Part shown: positions 41,375 to 50,220 of the stretch, piece after piece | Layout of the letters: each line of letters starts with the position of its first letter | Numbering within the stretch: the first letter of the stretch is position 1 | The notes under the pieces: model-generated | What the model was told of the DNA's origin: nothing | The model's database searches: none | What the model saw: the letters and a program-made list of their open reading frames with translations, nothing else | Source: Modestobacter sp. L9-4 | GTDB lineage: Bacteria; Actinomycetota; Actinomycetes; Mycobacteriales; Geodermatophilaceae | Assembly (NCBI RefSeq): GCF_019112525.1 | Contig: NZ_CP077800.1 | Coordinates: 1,302,001 to 1,366,000, forward strand | Direction of reading: 5' to 3' | Length of the DNA: 64,000 nt | Program-made: the position numbers and the translations under genes

Positions 41375-42037
41375 TCAGGGGTTGAGGCCGAGGGCGGCCA
41401 TGCGGGCGGTGTGCGCCCGGGTGATCCGCTGCAGCAGGGCACCGACGCCGGCCAGGTCGCCGGTCCCGGTGATGATCAGGTCGGCGAGCTGGTCGTGCTC
41501 GACCAGCACTGCCTGCGACTGGGTGAGCGCCTCCCCCACCAGCCGGCGGGCCCACAGCGACAGCCGGCCGGCGAGGGTGGGGTCGGCGGCGATCGCGGCC
41601 CGCACCTCCCGGACGGCGAAGTCGGCGTGCCCGCTGTCGGCGAGCACCTCCTCGACCAGCGCCCGGTCGGGCGGGGGCAGGAAGACGGCGATCTCGCGGT
41701 GGAAGTCGGCGGCCAGGCCGTCGCCGACGTAGGCCTTGACCAGCCCCTCCAGCCAGGTGCTGGCGTGGGTGCCGTCGTGGAAGGCGTCGAGGGCGGCCAC
41801 GAACGGCGTCATCGCCGCGATCACGTCCACGCCCAGCTCGCGCAGCCGCGCGGCCAGCCGCTCGTGGTGGGCGATCTCGGCGGCGGCCATCCGGGCCAGC
41901 GCCGCGCGCCCGTCGAGGGTCGGGGCCAGCCGCGCGTCCTCGGCCAGGCGGTCGAAGGCCGTCAGCTCCGCGTAGGCGAGCACGCCCAGCAGCTCCACCA
42001 CGGCCCCCTGGTCGGGGTGCACCTCGACGTCGGCCAT
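41375..42037 (-). CDS. Ferritin-like-fold protein (Rv3210c-like)
   Basis: The 220-residue all-helical protein carries carboxylate/His patterns expected of a ferritin-like fold, such as YAELTAFDRLAEDAR, AAAEIAHHERLAARL and EALTQSQAVLVEHDQLADLI. A di-iron site is plausible but not proven. The ATG at 42035-42037 has a GAGGGGGAG ribosome site. In mycobacteria the homologue likewise lies between the DUF3107 and rhlE genes. Function is unknown; tRNA-hydroxylase-like and storage roles are both conceivable. Confidence 0.82.
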   Translation of the reverse strand: MADVEVHPDQGAVVELLGVLAYAELTAFDRLAEDARLAPTLDGRAALARMAAAEIAHHERLAARLRELGVDVIAAMTPFVAALDAFHDGTHASTWLEGLVKAYVGDGLAADFHREIAVFLPPPDRALVEEVLADSGHADFAVREVRAAIAADPTLAGRLSLWARRLVGEALTQSQAVLVEHDQLADLIITGTGDLAGVGALLQRITRAHTARMAALGLNP

Positions 42038-42117
42038 GCGCTCCCCCTCGTCCTGCGCCGGGCGTCCCGCCCGGGCGTCGGCGCCGCGTTCCCACCAGGT
42101 CGGCGGCGTCCCCAGGC

Positions 42118-42383
42118 TACGATGGGCCGGTCGGGCCCTCGGGTCCACACCTGCACGTGCAACCCCCCTGTGCGCTGATGACCGCTGGATCTCACCTCGA
42201 GACCGGCCCGACGAGGGCCGTCTCCCGGGCAGTCCGCACCTGACGCCCGGTCTGCTGGCCGCGTCGGCGCTTGGATCGAACATCCCGGAACCGACCCCCG
42301 GGACCGGCGAGCGCCGCTGGGCAACGCCTGACTCCAGGCACCGCCGAGCGCTCCTGGTCCCCCACCAGACCGAGGCGAGAGCA
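42118..42383 (+). promoter_or_regulatory. Long 5' leader of the DEAD-box helicase gene
   Basis: A -10-like TACGAT (42118-42123) predicts a transcript start near 42130 and an untranslated leader of about 250 nt. The leader contains a 21-codon ORF (42178-42243) and local GC hairpins such as GGCCC-GACGA-GGGCC near 42205. Long, structured leaders are typical of cold-shock DEAD-box helicase mRNAs in other bacteria. The -35 region is weak. Confidence 0.5.
42178..42243 (+). CDS. Upstream ORF (21 aa) in the helicase leader
   Basis: An ATG-initiated frame begins MTAGSHLETGPTRAVSR and ends at TGA 42241-42243, about 140 nt before the helicase start. It has no clear Shine-Dalgarno sequence. It may be a regulatory uORF or chance. 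Confidence 0.3.
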   Translation: MTAGSHLETGPTRAVSRAVRT

Positions 42384-44111
42384 CTGACCTCCACCGAGAA
42401 CACACCCGTCGAGACCACCCCCGTCGCCGACCTGCCGGCCCCCGAGCTGGAGCACGCCGAGACCGGCGCGCCCGCACCCGAGGAGCTCGTGGAGCAGGTC
42501 GGTGAGCTGGGCGGTGCACCCGTCGCCCCCGACAGCCCGCTGTTCAGCGACTTCGACGTCCACCCCGACATCGTGGCCGCGCTGGCCGAGGTCGGGATCA
42601 CCCGCACCTTCGCCATCCAGGAGCTCACCCTCCCGCTGGCGCTGTCCGGCAACGACCTCATCGGTCAGGCCCGCACCGGCACCGGCAAGACGCTGGGCTT
42701 CGGCATCCCGATGCTGCAGCGCGTCGTGCCCCCGACCGAGGGGGGCGACGGCGTGCCCCAGGCGCTGGTCGTCGTCCCCACCCGTGAGCTGTGCGTGCAG
42801 GTCTCCCGCGACCTCGGCGCCGCCGGCGCCAAGCGCGGCATCCGCGTCCAGGCCATCTACGGCGGCCGCGCGTTCGAGCCGCAGATCGCCTCGCTGCAGG
42901 CCGGCGTCGAGGTCGTCGTCGGCACCCCGGGCCGGCTGCTGGACCTCGCGCAGCGCGGCGACCTGATCCTGGGCAAGGTGCGCGTCCTGGTCCTCGACGA
43001 GGCCGACGAGATGCTCGACCTGGGCTTCCTGCCCGACATCGAGCGCGTGCTGGCGATGGTCCCGGACAAGCGGCAGACGATGCTGTTCTCCGCGACGATG
43101 CCCGGCCCGATCGTCACGCTGTCCCGGTCGTTCATGAACCAGCCCACGCACATCCGGGCGCACGGCAACGACGAGGGCTCGACGGTCCCGCAGACCACCC
43201 AGTTCATCTACCGGGCGCACAACCTGGACAAGCCCGAGCTGCTGTCCCGGGTGCTCCAGGCCCGCGACCGCGGCCTGGTCATGGTCTTCTGCCGCACCAA
43301 GCGCACCGCGCAGAAGGTCGCCGACGACCTGGTCGAGCGCGGTTTCGCCGCCGCGGCCGTGCACGGCGACCTCGGCCAGGGCGCCCGCGAGCAGGCGCTG
43401 CGCGCCTTCCGCGCCGGCAAGGTCGACGTCCTGGTCGCCACCGACGTCGCCGCCCGCGGCATCGACGTCACCGGCGTCAGCCACGTCGTGAACTACCAGT
43501 GCCCCGAGGACGAGAAGACCTACGTGCACCGGATCGGCCGCACCGGCCGCGCGGGGAGCACCGGCGTCGCCGTCACCCTCGTCGACTGGGACGACATCCC
43601 GCGCTGGCAGCTGATCAACAAGGCGCTGGACCTGCCCTTCGCCGACCCGCCGGAGACCTACTCCACCTCGCCGTGGGTCTACACCGACCTCGACGTGCCG
43701 ACGACGGCGACCGGCCGGCTCCCCCGCGCCCAGCGCACCCGCGAGGGCCTGGGTGCCGAGACCCTCGAGGACCTCGGCGAGACCGGCAAGCGGCAGAAGC
43801 CCGCCGGGCGTTCCGGCGACCACTCCGGCCCGGGCCGCGACAGCGGCCCCGGCAACCGGGACGGCGCCCTGGGCGAGGACGAGACCGCTCCCGGCCCGCG
43901 CAAGAGCCGCCCGCGGCAGCGCACCCGGGGCAGCGGCGCCGCTGCGGCGGGTGCCGCTGCGATGGCCGAGCCCGGTGCACCGGCGACCGGTGGCGAGACG
44001 GCGGACGGCGCCGCCGAGGGCGCCACCGGCGACACCCGCCCGCGGCGCCGCCGTCGGGGTGGGCGTGGCGGCAAGGGCGGCAGCACCGGCGGCGAGCAGC
44101 CCACCGCCTGA
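42384..44111 (+). CDS. rhlE: DEAD-box ATP-dependent RNA helicase (RhlE-like); probable CTG start
   Basis: The protein (about 575 aa) carries the DEAD-box motifs: Q motif region FAIQELTLPLAL, motif I ARTGTGKT, PTRELCVQ, VVGTPGRLLD, motif II VLDEADEML, motif III FSATMP, and HRIGRTGRAG in the second RecA domain. A basic, Gly/Arg-rich tail (RRRRRGGRGGKGG) follows and probably binds RNA. The likely N-terminus begins at CTG 42384 (LTSTENTPVETT). No ATG or GTG gives a sensible start in that frame without adding about 116 residues of non-conserved leader sequence. GAGGCGAGAG precedes the CTG. Its stop overlaps the next start. Confidence 0.88.
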   Translation: MTSTENTPVETTPVADLPAPELEHAETGAPAPEELVEQVGELGGAPVAPDSPLFSDFDVHPDIVAALAEVGITRTFAIQELTLPLALSGNDLIGQARTGTGKTLGFGIPMLQRVVPPTEGGDGVPQALVVVPTRELCVQVSRDLGAAGAKRGIRVQAIYGGRAFEPQIASLQAGVEVVVGTPGRLLDLAQRGDLILGKVRVLVLDEADEMLDLGFLPDIERVLAMVPDKRQTMLFSATMPGPIVTLSRSFMNQPTHIRAHGNDEGSTVPQTTQFIYRAHNLDKPELLSRVLQARDRGLVMVFCRTKRTAQKVADDLVERGFAAAAVHGDLGQGAREQALRAFRAGKVDVLVATDVAARGIDVTGVSHVVNYQCPEDEKTYVHRIGRTGRAGSTGVAVTLVDWDDIPRWQLINKALDLPFADPPETYSTSPWVYTDLDVPTTATGRLPRAQRTREGLGAETLEDLGETGKRQKPAGRSGDHSGPGRDSGPGNRDGALGEDETAPGPRKSRPRQRTRGSGAAAAGAAAMAEPGAPATGGETADGAAEGATGDTRPRRRRRGGRGGKGGSTGGEQPTA

Positions 44112-45325
44112 TGGACGGCTCGCCCTCCCCCCACGCCCCGCTCCGCCCGGAGCGGGCACCTGGAGGCGAGCCGTCCCCGCACGACGAGTCCCGCCGGCGG
44201 CTCCCGCCGCTGCGGATCTGGGTCTGGACGGCGGTCACCCTCGTGGTGGCCGCCGTCGCCGTGCTGCTGTGGCGCACCTCCGACGCCGCGGCGACGTCCA
44301 GCACCACCGCCGGCGCCGCGCCCGCCGTCCCGGCCACCGCGCCGGCCGGTGAGCTGACGCAGGCCTGGTCGGCCCCGCTCGCGCCCGACCCCGGTCCGCC
44401 CGCGCAGAGCGACCGGGTGCTGGTCACCGACGAGCACGGGCTGGCCATGGTCGACCCGGCCACCGGCGCCGAGGCGTGGCACTACCGCCGGTCCGACGCG
44501 ACGCTGTGCGACGCGACCGCGGTCGACGGCAACGTGGTGGCGGTCTTCCGCGGCACCGGCCGCTGCGACGAGGCAGTCGCCCTGGTCGCCGCGACCGGGG
44601 TGCGCGACTGGTACCGCACCGTCCCCTTCGGCCCGGAGGTCGAGCTCACCAGCACCGAGCGGATCGTGCTGGCCAGCAGCTCCACCGGCCTGGACACCCT
44701 CGACCCGACCGGCAACACCCTGCGCTGGCACCACGACGCCGGTGCCGACTGCCGGGTCGTGGGCTCCACGGTGGGCACCGCCGGGGTGGTCGTGCTGCAG
44801 CGCTGCCTGGGCGCCCTGCAGGTGCAGCTGCTCGACGGCTTCAGCGGCGACGTGGTGTGGACCCGCGACCTCGACACCGGCGCCGACACCGCCCGGCTGG
44901 CCGGCGCCGACGAGCTCGTCGACGTCGTCCTCGGCGACCGCGTGCTGGTGCTCTCGCCCACCGACGGGACGACGCTGACCCAGCTCTCGCTGCCGGCCGG
45001 CACCGACCCGCTCGACGAGCCGCTGCTGCAGACCGGCACCGACGACGTCGCGCTGCTGTGGGCGCGCGGCACCCTCTACGCCCTCGACAGCGGCACCGGG
45101 CAGCCGCGCTGGCAGGTGCCCGCGCTCGGGCTGCCCGCGCTCTCCCCCGACGACGCGGGCGTGGTCACCGTCCCCGAGGACGGCGCCTTCGTGCGGCGCA
45201 CGCTCGCCGACGGCGCCGAGCAGAGCCGCTCCCGGGTCGCCGACGTGCCGGCCGGTGGGCGCACCGCGCTCGTGGGCCCGGTCGTCGTCTACGACACCAC
45301 CACCGAGGTCCGCGCCTACCGCTAG
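44111..45325 (+). CDS. Membrane-anchored PQQ-like beta-propeller protein (Rv3212-like)
   Basis: The 404-residue protein has a cytoplasmic Pro-rich start and one membrane helix (WVWTAVTLVVAAVAVLLW, near residue 45). A beta-propeller built of PQQ-type repeats follows, such as LAMVDPATGAEAWHYRR, LDTLDPTGNTLRWHHD and LYALDSGTGQPRWQVP. No catalytic residues for quinoprotein chemistry are evident, so a scaffold or envelope role is likelier. The ATG overlaps the helicase stop by one base (TGATG), implying coupling. The gene pair is kept in mycobacteria. Confidence 0.87.
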   Translation: MDGSPSPHAPLRPERAPGGEPSPHDESRRRLPPLRIWVWTAVTLVVAAVAVLLWRTSDAAATSSTTAGAAPAVPATAPAGELTQAWSAPLAPDPGPPAQSDRVLVTDEHGLAMVDPATGAEAWHYRRSDATLCDATAVDGNVVAVFRGTGRCDEAVALVAATGVRDWYRTVPFGPEVELTSTERIVLASSSTGLDTLDPTGNTLRWHHDAGADCRVVGSTVGTAGVVVLQRCLGALQVQLLDGFSGDVVWTRDLDTGADTARLAGADELVDVVLGDRVLVLSPTDGTTLTQLSLPAGTDPLDEPLLQTGTDDVALLWARGTLYALDSGTGQPRWQVPALGLPALSPDDAGVVTVPEDGAFVRRTLADGAEQSRSRVADVPAGGRTALVGPVVVYDTTTEVRAYR

Positions 45326-45394
45326 GGGAAGGGCGCCGTCCACTCCTCGAGGAGGTCGGCGGCGCACGACCGGACGGCGGGGCACACTCGGGGC

Positions 45395-46351
45395 ATGGTC
45401 TCCCCCGGCGGCTCAGCCCCAGCCACCCTCGGCACCGACGACCTCGACAGCGCGGCGGCCCCGGACGGGCAGCTGACGACCCACGCGGCCACCCGGGTGA
45501 CCCTCGAGGGACCGGCCGGGGAGCTCGCGGCGCTGGACACCGGCGGGGCCGGCCCGACCGTCCTCCTGGTGCCCGGCTTCACCGGCAGCAAGGAGGACTT
45601 CGCCCCGCTGCTGGACCCGGTGCGCGCCGCCGGGCTGCGCGCCGTGGCGATCGACCAGCGTGGGCAGCACGAGTCCACCGGCCCCGAGGACCCCGCGCGC
45701 TACTCGGTGCCCGAGCTGGCCACCGACGTCGTCGCCGTGGGCCGCCGGCTGCGCGCCGAGGGCAGCGGACCGCTGCACCTGCTGGGCCACAGCCTCGGCG
45801 GGCTGGTGTCCCGCGCGGCGGTGATCGCCGAGCCGGGGCTCTTCGACTCCCTCACGCTGCTCGACAGCGGCCCGGCCGAGCTGACCGGACCGCGGGCGCA
45901 GCTGATCGGCCACCTGGCCCCGCTGCTCGACGTCGGCGGTGTCGACCTGGTGGTCCGCACGCTGGCCGAGATGGAGGCCGACGACCCGGTGCGGGCGACC
46001 ATCCCGCCGGCGACCGCCGCATTCCAGACCCAGGTGCTGCGCACCAGCAGCGAGGCGGGGTTGCGCGGCATGGCCGAGGCGCTGCTCACCGAGCCCGACC
46101 GGGTCGCCGAGCTCACCGCCACCGGCGTCCCGGTGCTGGTGGCGCACGGCGTCGCCGACAACGCCTGGACGCCGGCCGCGCAGACGGACATGGCCGCCCG
46201 GTTGGGGGCCCGGCACGAGGTCATCGCCCGGTCCCGGCACTCCCCCGCCATCGAGAACCCCGACGACACCGTCGCCGTGCTGCTGTCCTTCTGGACGGGC
46301 ACGCCGGCTGCGGCCGCGCACGACGAGCAGACCGTGGGAGCACAGTCATGA
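45395..46351 (+). CDS. Alpha/beta hydrolase
   Basis: The 318-residue protein has the core motifs LLVPGFTGSKEDF, AIDQRGQHEST, and the nucleophile elbow LLGHSLGGLVSRA with Ser. A PVLVAHGVADNAWTP acid region and RSRHSPAIENPD, carrying the catalytic His, follow. An N-terminal ~35 residues are low complexity. It is probably a cytoplasmic esterase, lactonase or peptidase of unknown substrate. Its stop overlaps the MpaB-family start as ATGA, so the two are likely co-translated. Confidence 0.87.
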   Translation: MVSPGGSAPATLGTDDLDSAAAPDGQLTTHAATRVTLEGPAGELAALDTGGAGPTVLLVPGFTGSKEDFAPLLDPVRAAGLRAVAIDQRGQHESTGPEDPARYSVPELATDVVAVGRRLRAEGSGPLHLLGHSLGGLVSRAAVIAEPGLFDSLTLLDSGPAELTGPRAQLIGHLAPLLDVGGVDLVVRTLAEMEADDPVRATIPPATAAFQTQVLRTSSEAGLRGMAEALLTEPDRVAELTATGVPVLVAHGVADNAWTPAAQTDMAARLGARHEVIARSRHSPAIENPDDTVAVLLSFWTGTPAAAAHDEQTVGAQS

Positions 46352-47220
46352 GGCCGACCCCCTCCATCAAGGACTTCACGCCCGAGGAGGACCTGCTGGG
46401 GTTCTTCGGCCCCGACAGCATCAGCTGGCGGATCCACAGCGACCCGGCCTTCTCCGTCGGCGGCATCCGCGCGTTGCTGCTGCAGGCGCTGCACCCGGTG
46501 GCGATGGACGGCGTCCACCAGTTCTCCGTCGCCTTCGAGACCGAGCCGTGGGCGCGGCTGACCCGCACCGCGGAGTACGTCGCCACGCTCACCTTCGGCA
46601 CCCGCCGGGACGCGCTGCGCCAGGTGCGCCGGGTCCGCGGGCTGCACCGCGGGAAGTCCGGCGTCGAGGAGACCACCGGCCGGCACTTCAACGTGGACGA
46701 CGCCGACCTGCTGCTGTGGGTGCACAACTGCGAGGTCGACTCGCTGCTGTCCACCGCCCGCCGCGCCGGGGTGCCGCTCACCGACGCCGAGGCCGACCGT
46801 TACGTCGAGGAGCAGGTCGTCGCCGCGGTGCTGGTGGGCTGCGACGAGGCCGACGTCCCGCGCACCGAGGCCGAGCTGGCCGCCTACTTCGCCCGCGTGC
46901 AGGACCGGCTCGCGGTCACCCCGGCCGCCCGCACCGCCTCGAGGTTCATCCTCGTCCCGCCGATGCCCGGCTGGGTGCAGCTGCTCACCCCGGCCCGCCC
47001 GGCGTGGGCGACGCTGGCCTCGCTGGGTGCCGCGACCCTCCCGCAGTGGGCCCGCAGGCTCTACGGCCTGCCGGGGTTCGGGCTCACCGACGCGGCTGCG
47101 ACGGCGGGGCTCCGGGCGTTCCGGCAGGCGACGCTGGCGGTGCCGTCCCGGGTGCGGGAGTCCCCGATCGTGCGGGCCGCCCGCGTGCGGGTCGCGGAGC
47201 CCGAGCCGCTCAGCGCCTGA
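46348..47220 (+). CDS. MpaB/DUF2236-family oxygenase
   Basis: The 290-residue protein shows the DUF2236 pattern: WRIHSDPAFSVGGIRALLLQALHPVAM, then YVATLTFGTRRDALRQVRRV, and LLLWVHNCEVDSLL with conserved His residues. The family includes latex-clearing-protein-like and mpaB haem-dependent oxygenases; conserved histidines are candidate haem ligands. A specific substrate cannot be inferred. It is overlapped 4 nt with the alpha/beta hydrolase gene and convergent with the ComB-like gene, 11 nt between stops. Confidence 0.88.
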   Translation: MRPTPSIKDFTPEEDLLGFFGPDSISWRIHSDPAFSVGGIRALLLQALHPVAMDGVHQFSVAFETEPWARLTRTAEYVATLTFGTRRDALRQVRRVRGLHRGKSGVEETTGRHFNVDDADLLLWVHNCEVDSLLSTARRAGVPLTDAEADRYVEEQVVAAVLVGCDEADVPRTEAELAAYFARVQDRLAVTPAARTASRFILVPPMPGWVQLLTPARPAWATLASLGAATLPQWARRLYGLPGFGLTDAAATAGLRAFRQATLAVPSRVRESPIVRAARVRVAEPEPLSA

Positions 47221-47231
47221 GGGCCCACCGC

Positions 47232-47987
47232 TCAGGCACCGTCGACGAACACATCGCCCTGGAGGACCGGCACACACCGGCTGGTGCCGGCCTCCGCGGC
47301 GATGTCCACGTCGCCGCGGAAACCGGCCCGGACCAGTTCCTGACCGCTGACGCAGGCCAGCAAGCTGTTCCCGACGTCGTCTGCGACGGCGCGCCAGGCA
47401 GCGCGGGCGCTGACCGCCTCGGGTGACACCTCGTCCCAGCCGGCACGGGCGAGGTGGTCGATCACGGCTCCAGCGCCCCAGGCGTCCTCCACTGCAGGGC
47501 GGAGCCCGCCGTCGGGCCACTGCTCGCCCGCAGCCACCACGGCGACCGTCGTCCGTGCCGGGTCGTGACGGTCGGCGATCCAGGTCGCGACGGCCTCGGC
47601 GTTCCGCAGGCTCGCGCCCACACAGCTCCCACGTCCCTCGCTCAGGCGCTGCGCGATCGTCGACCCGTTCGGCGACGGGAGCACCAGCCGCTCCGGCAGC
47701 CGGGGACGCCGGAGCGTCGCGGGCGAGAGGCTGATCTCGCCGGGGCGGGCCCGAGAGCGACCGACCGCCAGGACCGCGTCCCTCGTACGCGCGTGCTCGA
47801 CGGCCCGGGCGTCGTCCCACCGGAAGGGCAGCACGGCGACGCCGGCGTCGACGGCGACCGTCAAGGTGGTGGTGAAGGAGAGCACGTCGACCACCACCGC
47901 GACGTCGGCCCGTCGGGCGATCGCAGTGGCGCCGGCGAGGCCCCAGTCGAAGCGCAGTCCGTGACCCTGTTGCCGCTGTGCCTCCAC
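47232..47987 (-). CDS. ComB-like 2-phosphosulfolactate phosphatase family protein
   Basis: The 251-residue protein matches ComB: VVVDVLSFTTTLTVAVDAG, LVLPSPNGSTIAQRL, GSCVGASLRNAEAVATW, VVAAGEQWPDGGLRPAVED and ACVSGQELV. ComB removes phosphate from 2-phosphosulfolactate in coenzyme M synthesis. Actinobacteria generally lack that pathway, so the physiological substrate is uncertain. No other coenzyme M genes are in the window. It lies on the same strand as, and 40 nt downstream of, the LysR-type gene. Confidence 0.85.
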   Translation of the reverse strand: MEAQRQQGHGLRFDWGLAGATAIARRADVAVVVDVLSFTTTLTVAVDAGVAVLPFRWDDARAVEHARTRDAVLAVGRSRARPGEISLSPATLRRPRLPERLVLPSPNGSTIAQRLSEGRGSCVGASLRNAEAVATWIADRHDPARTTVAVVAAGEQWPDGGLRPAVEDAWGAGAVIDHLARAGWDEVSPEAVSARAAWRAVADDVGNSLLACVSGQELVRAGFRGDVDIAAEAGTSRCVPVLQGDVFVDGA

Positions 47988-48027
47988 CTGCCGAGTCTGG
48001 CAGTGGCGGCCGCCGCACGCCCCCGCG

Positions 48028-48906
48028 TCAGGCGAGCTGGTCGAGGTGCCGTCGGGCGGCGGTCAGGACAGCGGCGGCGACCCGGTCGAGGGACGGCGAG
48101 CGCAGCCGCCACTGCTGCCAGTGCAGGACGACGTCGACGCCCCTGGCCGGGTCGAGCTCGACGAGTGCGCCGGGCGGCTCCTGCTGGCGCGGCACCATCC
48201 CCCAGCCGAAGCCGAGGGTGACCGCGGTGATGTAGTCGACCGAGGCCGGCACGTGGTGCAGCGGCGGGGCCTGCGGGTCGACGCCGCGCGAGCGCAGGTA
48301 GCCGTGCTGCAGGTCGTCGGTGCGGTCGAACACGACCACCGGTGCCCGCGACAGCGCCTCGGCGGTCACGCCGTCGCCGAACCACCGGTCGGTGAACGCC
48401 GGGGTGGCCATCGGCCGGTAGCGCATGCCGCCCAGCCGCGTCACCGTGCAGCCGGGCACCGGGACGTCGTCGGCGGTCACCGCGGCGGTCACCCGGCCCT
48501 CGCGCAGCAGGGCGGCGGTGTGCTCCTGGTCCTGCACGTGCAGGTCGAAGGCCAGCTCGTCGGCCAGCGGGGCGAGCGCCGGCAGCACCCAGGTGGCCAT
48601 CGAGTCGGCGTTGAGCGCGATGGGCAGGGTGACCGGCCGGTCGCCGTCCTCGGGCGCGAGCTCGCGGGCGGCGTCGGCGGCCAGCAGCGCGACCTGGCGG
48701 GCCAGCCGCAGCACGGGCTGCCCGGACTCGGTCACCTGCACCGGCCTGCTGCGCACCAGCAGGACCCGTCCGGTCGCCGCCTCCAGCGCCTTGAGCCGCT
48801 GGCTGATCGCACTCGGCGTCACGTGCAGCGCGCGGGCCGCCCCGTCGAGGGTGCCGGCGGTGACCGTCGCGTCGAACGCGCGCAGCTGGGCGAGGTCGAG
48901 GTCCAC
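48028..48906 (-). CDS. lysG: LysG/ArgP-type LysR regulator
   Basis: The 292-residue protein has an N-terminal LysR helix-turn-helix (LAQLRAFDATVTAGTLDGAA, HVTPSAISQRLKALE) and a substrate-binding domain with the ArgP-like segment GMRYRPMATPAFTDRWF. It is divergent from a LysE exporter gene across 77 nt, the classic lysG-lysE pair. LysG activates lysE when lysine, arginine or histidine accumulates. The GTG is 6 nt after TCTAAT, consistent with a leaderless mRNA. The gap should contain its binding site, but I could not define a clean T-N11-A box. Confidence 0.9.
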   Translation of the reverse strand: MDLDLAQLRAFDATVTAGTLDGAARALHVTPSAISQRLKALEAATGRVLLVRSRPVQVTESGQPVLRLARQVALLAADAARELAPEDGDRPVTLPIALNADSMATWVLPALAPLADELAFDLHVQDQEHTAALLREGRVTAAVTADDVPVPGCTVTRLGGMRYRPMATPAFTDRWFGDGVTAEALSRAPVVVFDRTDDLQHGYLRSRGVDPQAPPLHHVPASVDYITAVTLGFGWGMVPRQQEPPGALVELDPARGVDVVLHWQQWRLRSPSLDRVAAAVLTAARRHLDQLA

Positions 48907-48983
48907 CCGGCCATTAGAGGCGCTTCAGGTGCATCAGGAAAGACAGCTGGAGTCACGGCCACCCGGCTCCTAGCGTGAGCGGC

Positions 48984-49610
48984 ATGTCGAACGCCCTGCT
49001 CGCCGCCGCCGCCGGACTCGGGCTGGGCCTGTCGCTGATCGTCGCCATCGGTGCCCAGAACGCGTTCGTGCTGCGGCAGGGGCTGCGCGTCGAGCACGTG
49101 ACCGCGGTCGTCGCCGTCTGCCTGCTGTCCGACGTCGTGCTGATCGCGGCCGGCGTGAGCGGCGCCGGGGCTCTGGTCACCCGGGCGCCGGGCGTGCTGA
49201 CCGTCGTCTGCTTCGCCGGCGCGGCGTTCCTGCTGGTCTACGGGCTGATGGCCGCCCGGCGGGCGCTGCGGCCCGGCGCCCTGCTCACCGACGCCGCCGG
49301 CAACCGCACCAGCGCCACGGTCGCGGTGACCACGGCGCTCGCGCTGACCTGGCTCAACCCGCACGTCTACCTGGACACCGTGGTGCTGCTCGGCTCGCTG
49401 TCGAGCACCTACGGCGACCGCCGGTGGGCCTTCGGCGTCGGTGCGGCGGTGGCCAGCGCGCTGTGGTTCACCGGCCTGGGGTTCGGCGCCCGGCTGCTGC
49501 GGCCGGTGTTCGCCCGCCCGGCCGCCTGGCGGGTGCTGGACGCGGTGATCGCGGTGGTGATGCTGGCACTGGCGGTCTCCCTCGCCGTCCGCGGCGCGAC
49601 CGGCGGCTGA
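48984..49610 (+). CDS. lysE: LysE/ArgO-family basic amino acid exporter
   Basis: The 208-residue protein has five to six membrane helices. It carries the family hallmarks [13 protein letters not shown] near the N-terminus and [18 protein letters not shown] in the middle. LysE/ArgO exports L-lysine or L-arginine and protects against intracellular excess. ATG 48984 lies 7 nt after TAGCGT; an in-frame GTG at 48975 overlaps that hexamer and is therefore rejected. It is controlled presumably by the divergent LysG. Confidence 0.92.
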   Translation: MSNALLAAAAGLGLGLSLIVAIGAQNAFVLRQGLRVEHVTAVVAVCLLSDVVLIAAGVSGAGALVTRAPGVLTVVCFAGAAFLLVYGLMAARRALRPGALLTDAAGNRTSATVAVTTALALTWLNPHVYLDTVVLLGSLSSTYGDRRWAFGVGAAVASALWFTGLGFGARLLRPVFARPAAWRVLDAVIAVVMLALAVSLAVRGATGG

Positions 49611-49650
49611 CCCTGGCGCCACCCGGTCACCGGCCGCTACGGTGCCCGCC

Positions 49651-49707
49651 ATGACTGCCGGGTCGGCTCATCGCCGCGCACGGATCGGGTGCCCGGCCGG
49701 CACCTGA
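49651..49707 (+). CDS. Putative leaderless 18-aa leader peptide upstream of the glyoxalase-fold gene
   Basis: An ATG lies 7 nt after the hexamer TACGGT (49638-49643), the spacing of leaderless genes here. It encodes MTAGSAHRRARIGCPAGT before TGA 49705-49707. About 90 nt of GC hairpins (for example GCGGGC/GCCCGC and GGGAG/CTCCC) separate it from the next gene. It could be an attenuation leader or simply the 5' end of an untranslated region. Confidence 0.35.
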   Translation: MTAGSAHRRARIGCPAGT

Positions 49708-49799
49708 TGCCGGCGCGGGCCCGCAGCCCGCCCGATGAGGGAGCAGCGCTCTCCCGGCCGCGATCCCGCTGCCGGGTCCTCTCTCGTCCAGGAGTCCCC

Positions 49800-50216
49800 G
49801 TGCCCACTGCCCTGCACCACATGATCGTCCCGGTGTCCGTCCGGGACGCCGCCGTCGCCTGGTTCGTCGACCTGCTGGAGCTGCGCGAGCCGTGGCTCAA
49901 CGGCTTCTTCTCCAGCGTCCAGCTCGACGACCACCTCGTCCTCAACTTCGCCGCCGCGCCGCGGCCCGAGCCGCTGCACCTGGCCTTCCTGGTCGACGAC
50001 GAGCACTTCGACCGGGTGCGAGCGCGCTTCGACGCGGACGGGACGCTGTACACCGCCGACCCAGCCGGGCGCCGTCCGCACGAGGTCGGGGCGGTGGACC
50101 TCGACGGCAGCGGACGGCGGCTGTACTTCCGCGGGCCCGACGGCCACCTGCTGGAGGTGCTGACGGCGCGGTACACCGACGTCCCGGTGGCCTCGGCCAG
50201 CGCGCCGCCGGCCTAG
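49800..50216 (+). CDS. VOC/glyoxalase-fold protein
   Basis: The 138-residue protein has a single vicinal-oxygen-chelate fold: LHHMIVPVSVRDAAVAWFVD, the PEPLHLAFLVDDEHFDRVRA strand-helix, and YFRGPDGHLLEVLTARY with a conserved Glu. His and Glu at the usual metal positions suggest an enzyme such as a dioxygenase or a resistance-type binder, unassigned. The GTG at 49800-49802 has AGGAG 5 nt upstream. A promoter-like hexamer and an 18-codon ORF lie upstream. It is convergent with the RecB-like gene, 4 nt apart. Confidence 0.85.
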   Translation: MPTALHHMIVPVSVRDAAVAWFVDLLELREPWLNGFFSSVQLDDHLVLNFAAAPRPEPLHLAFLVDDEHFDRVRARFDADGTLYTADPAGRRPHEVGAVDLDGSGRRLYFRGPDGHLLEVLTARYTDVPVASASAPPA

Positions 50217-50220
50217 CGGC

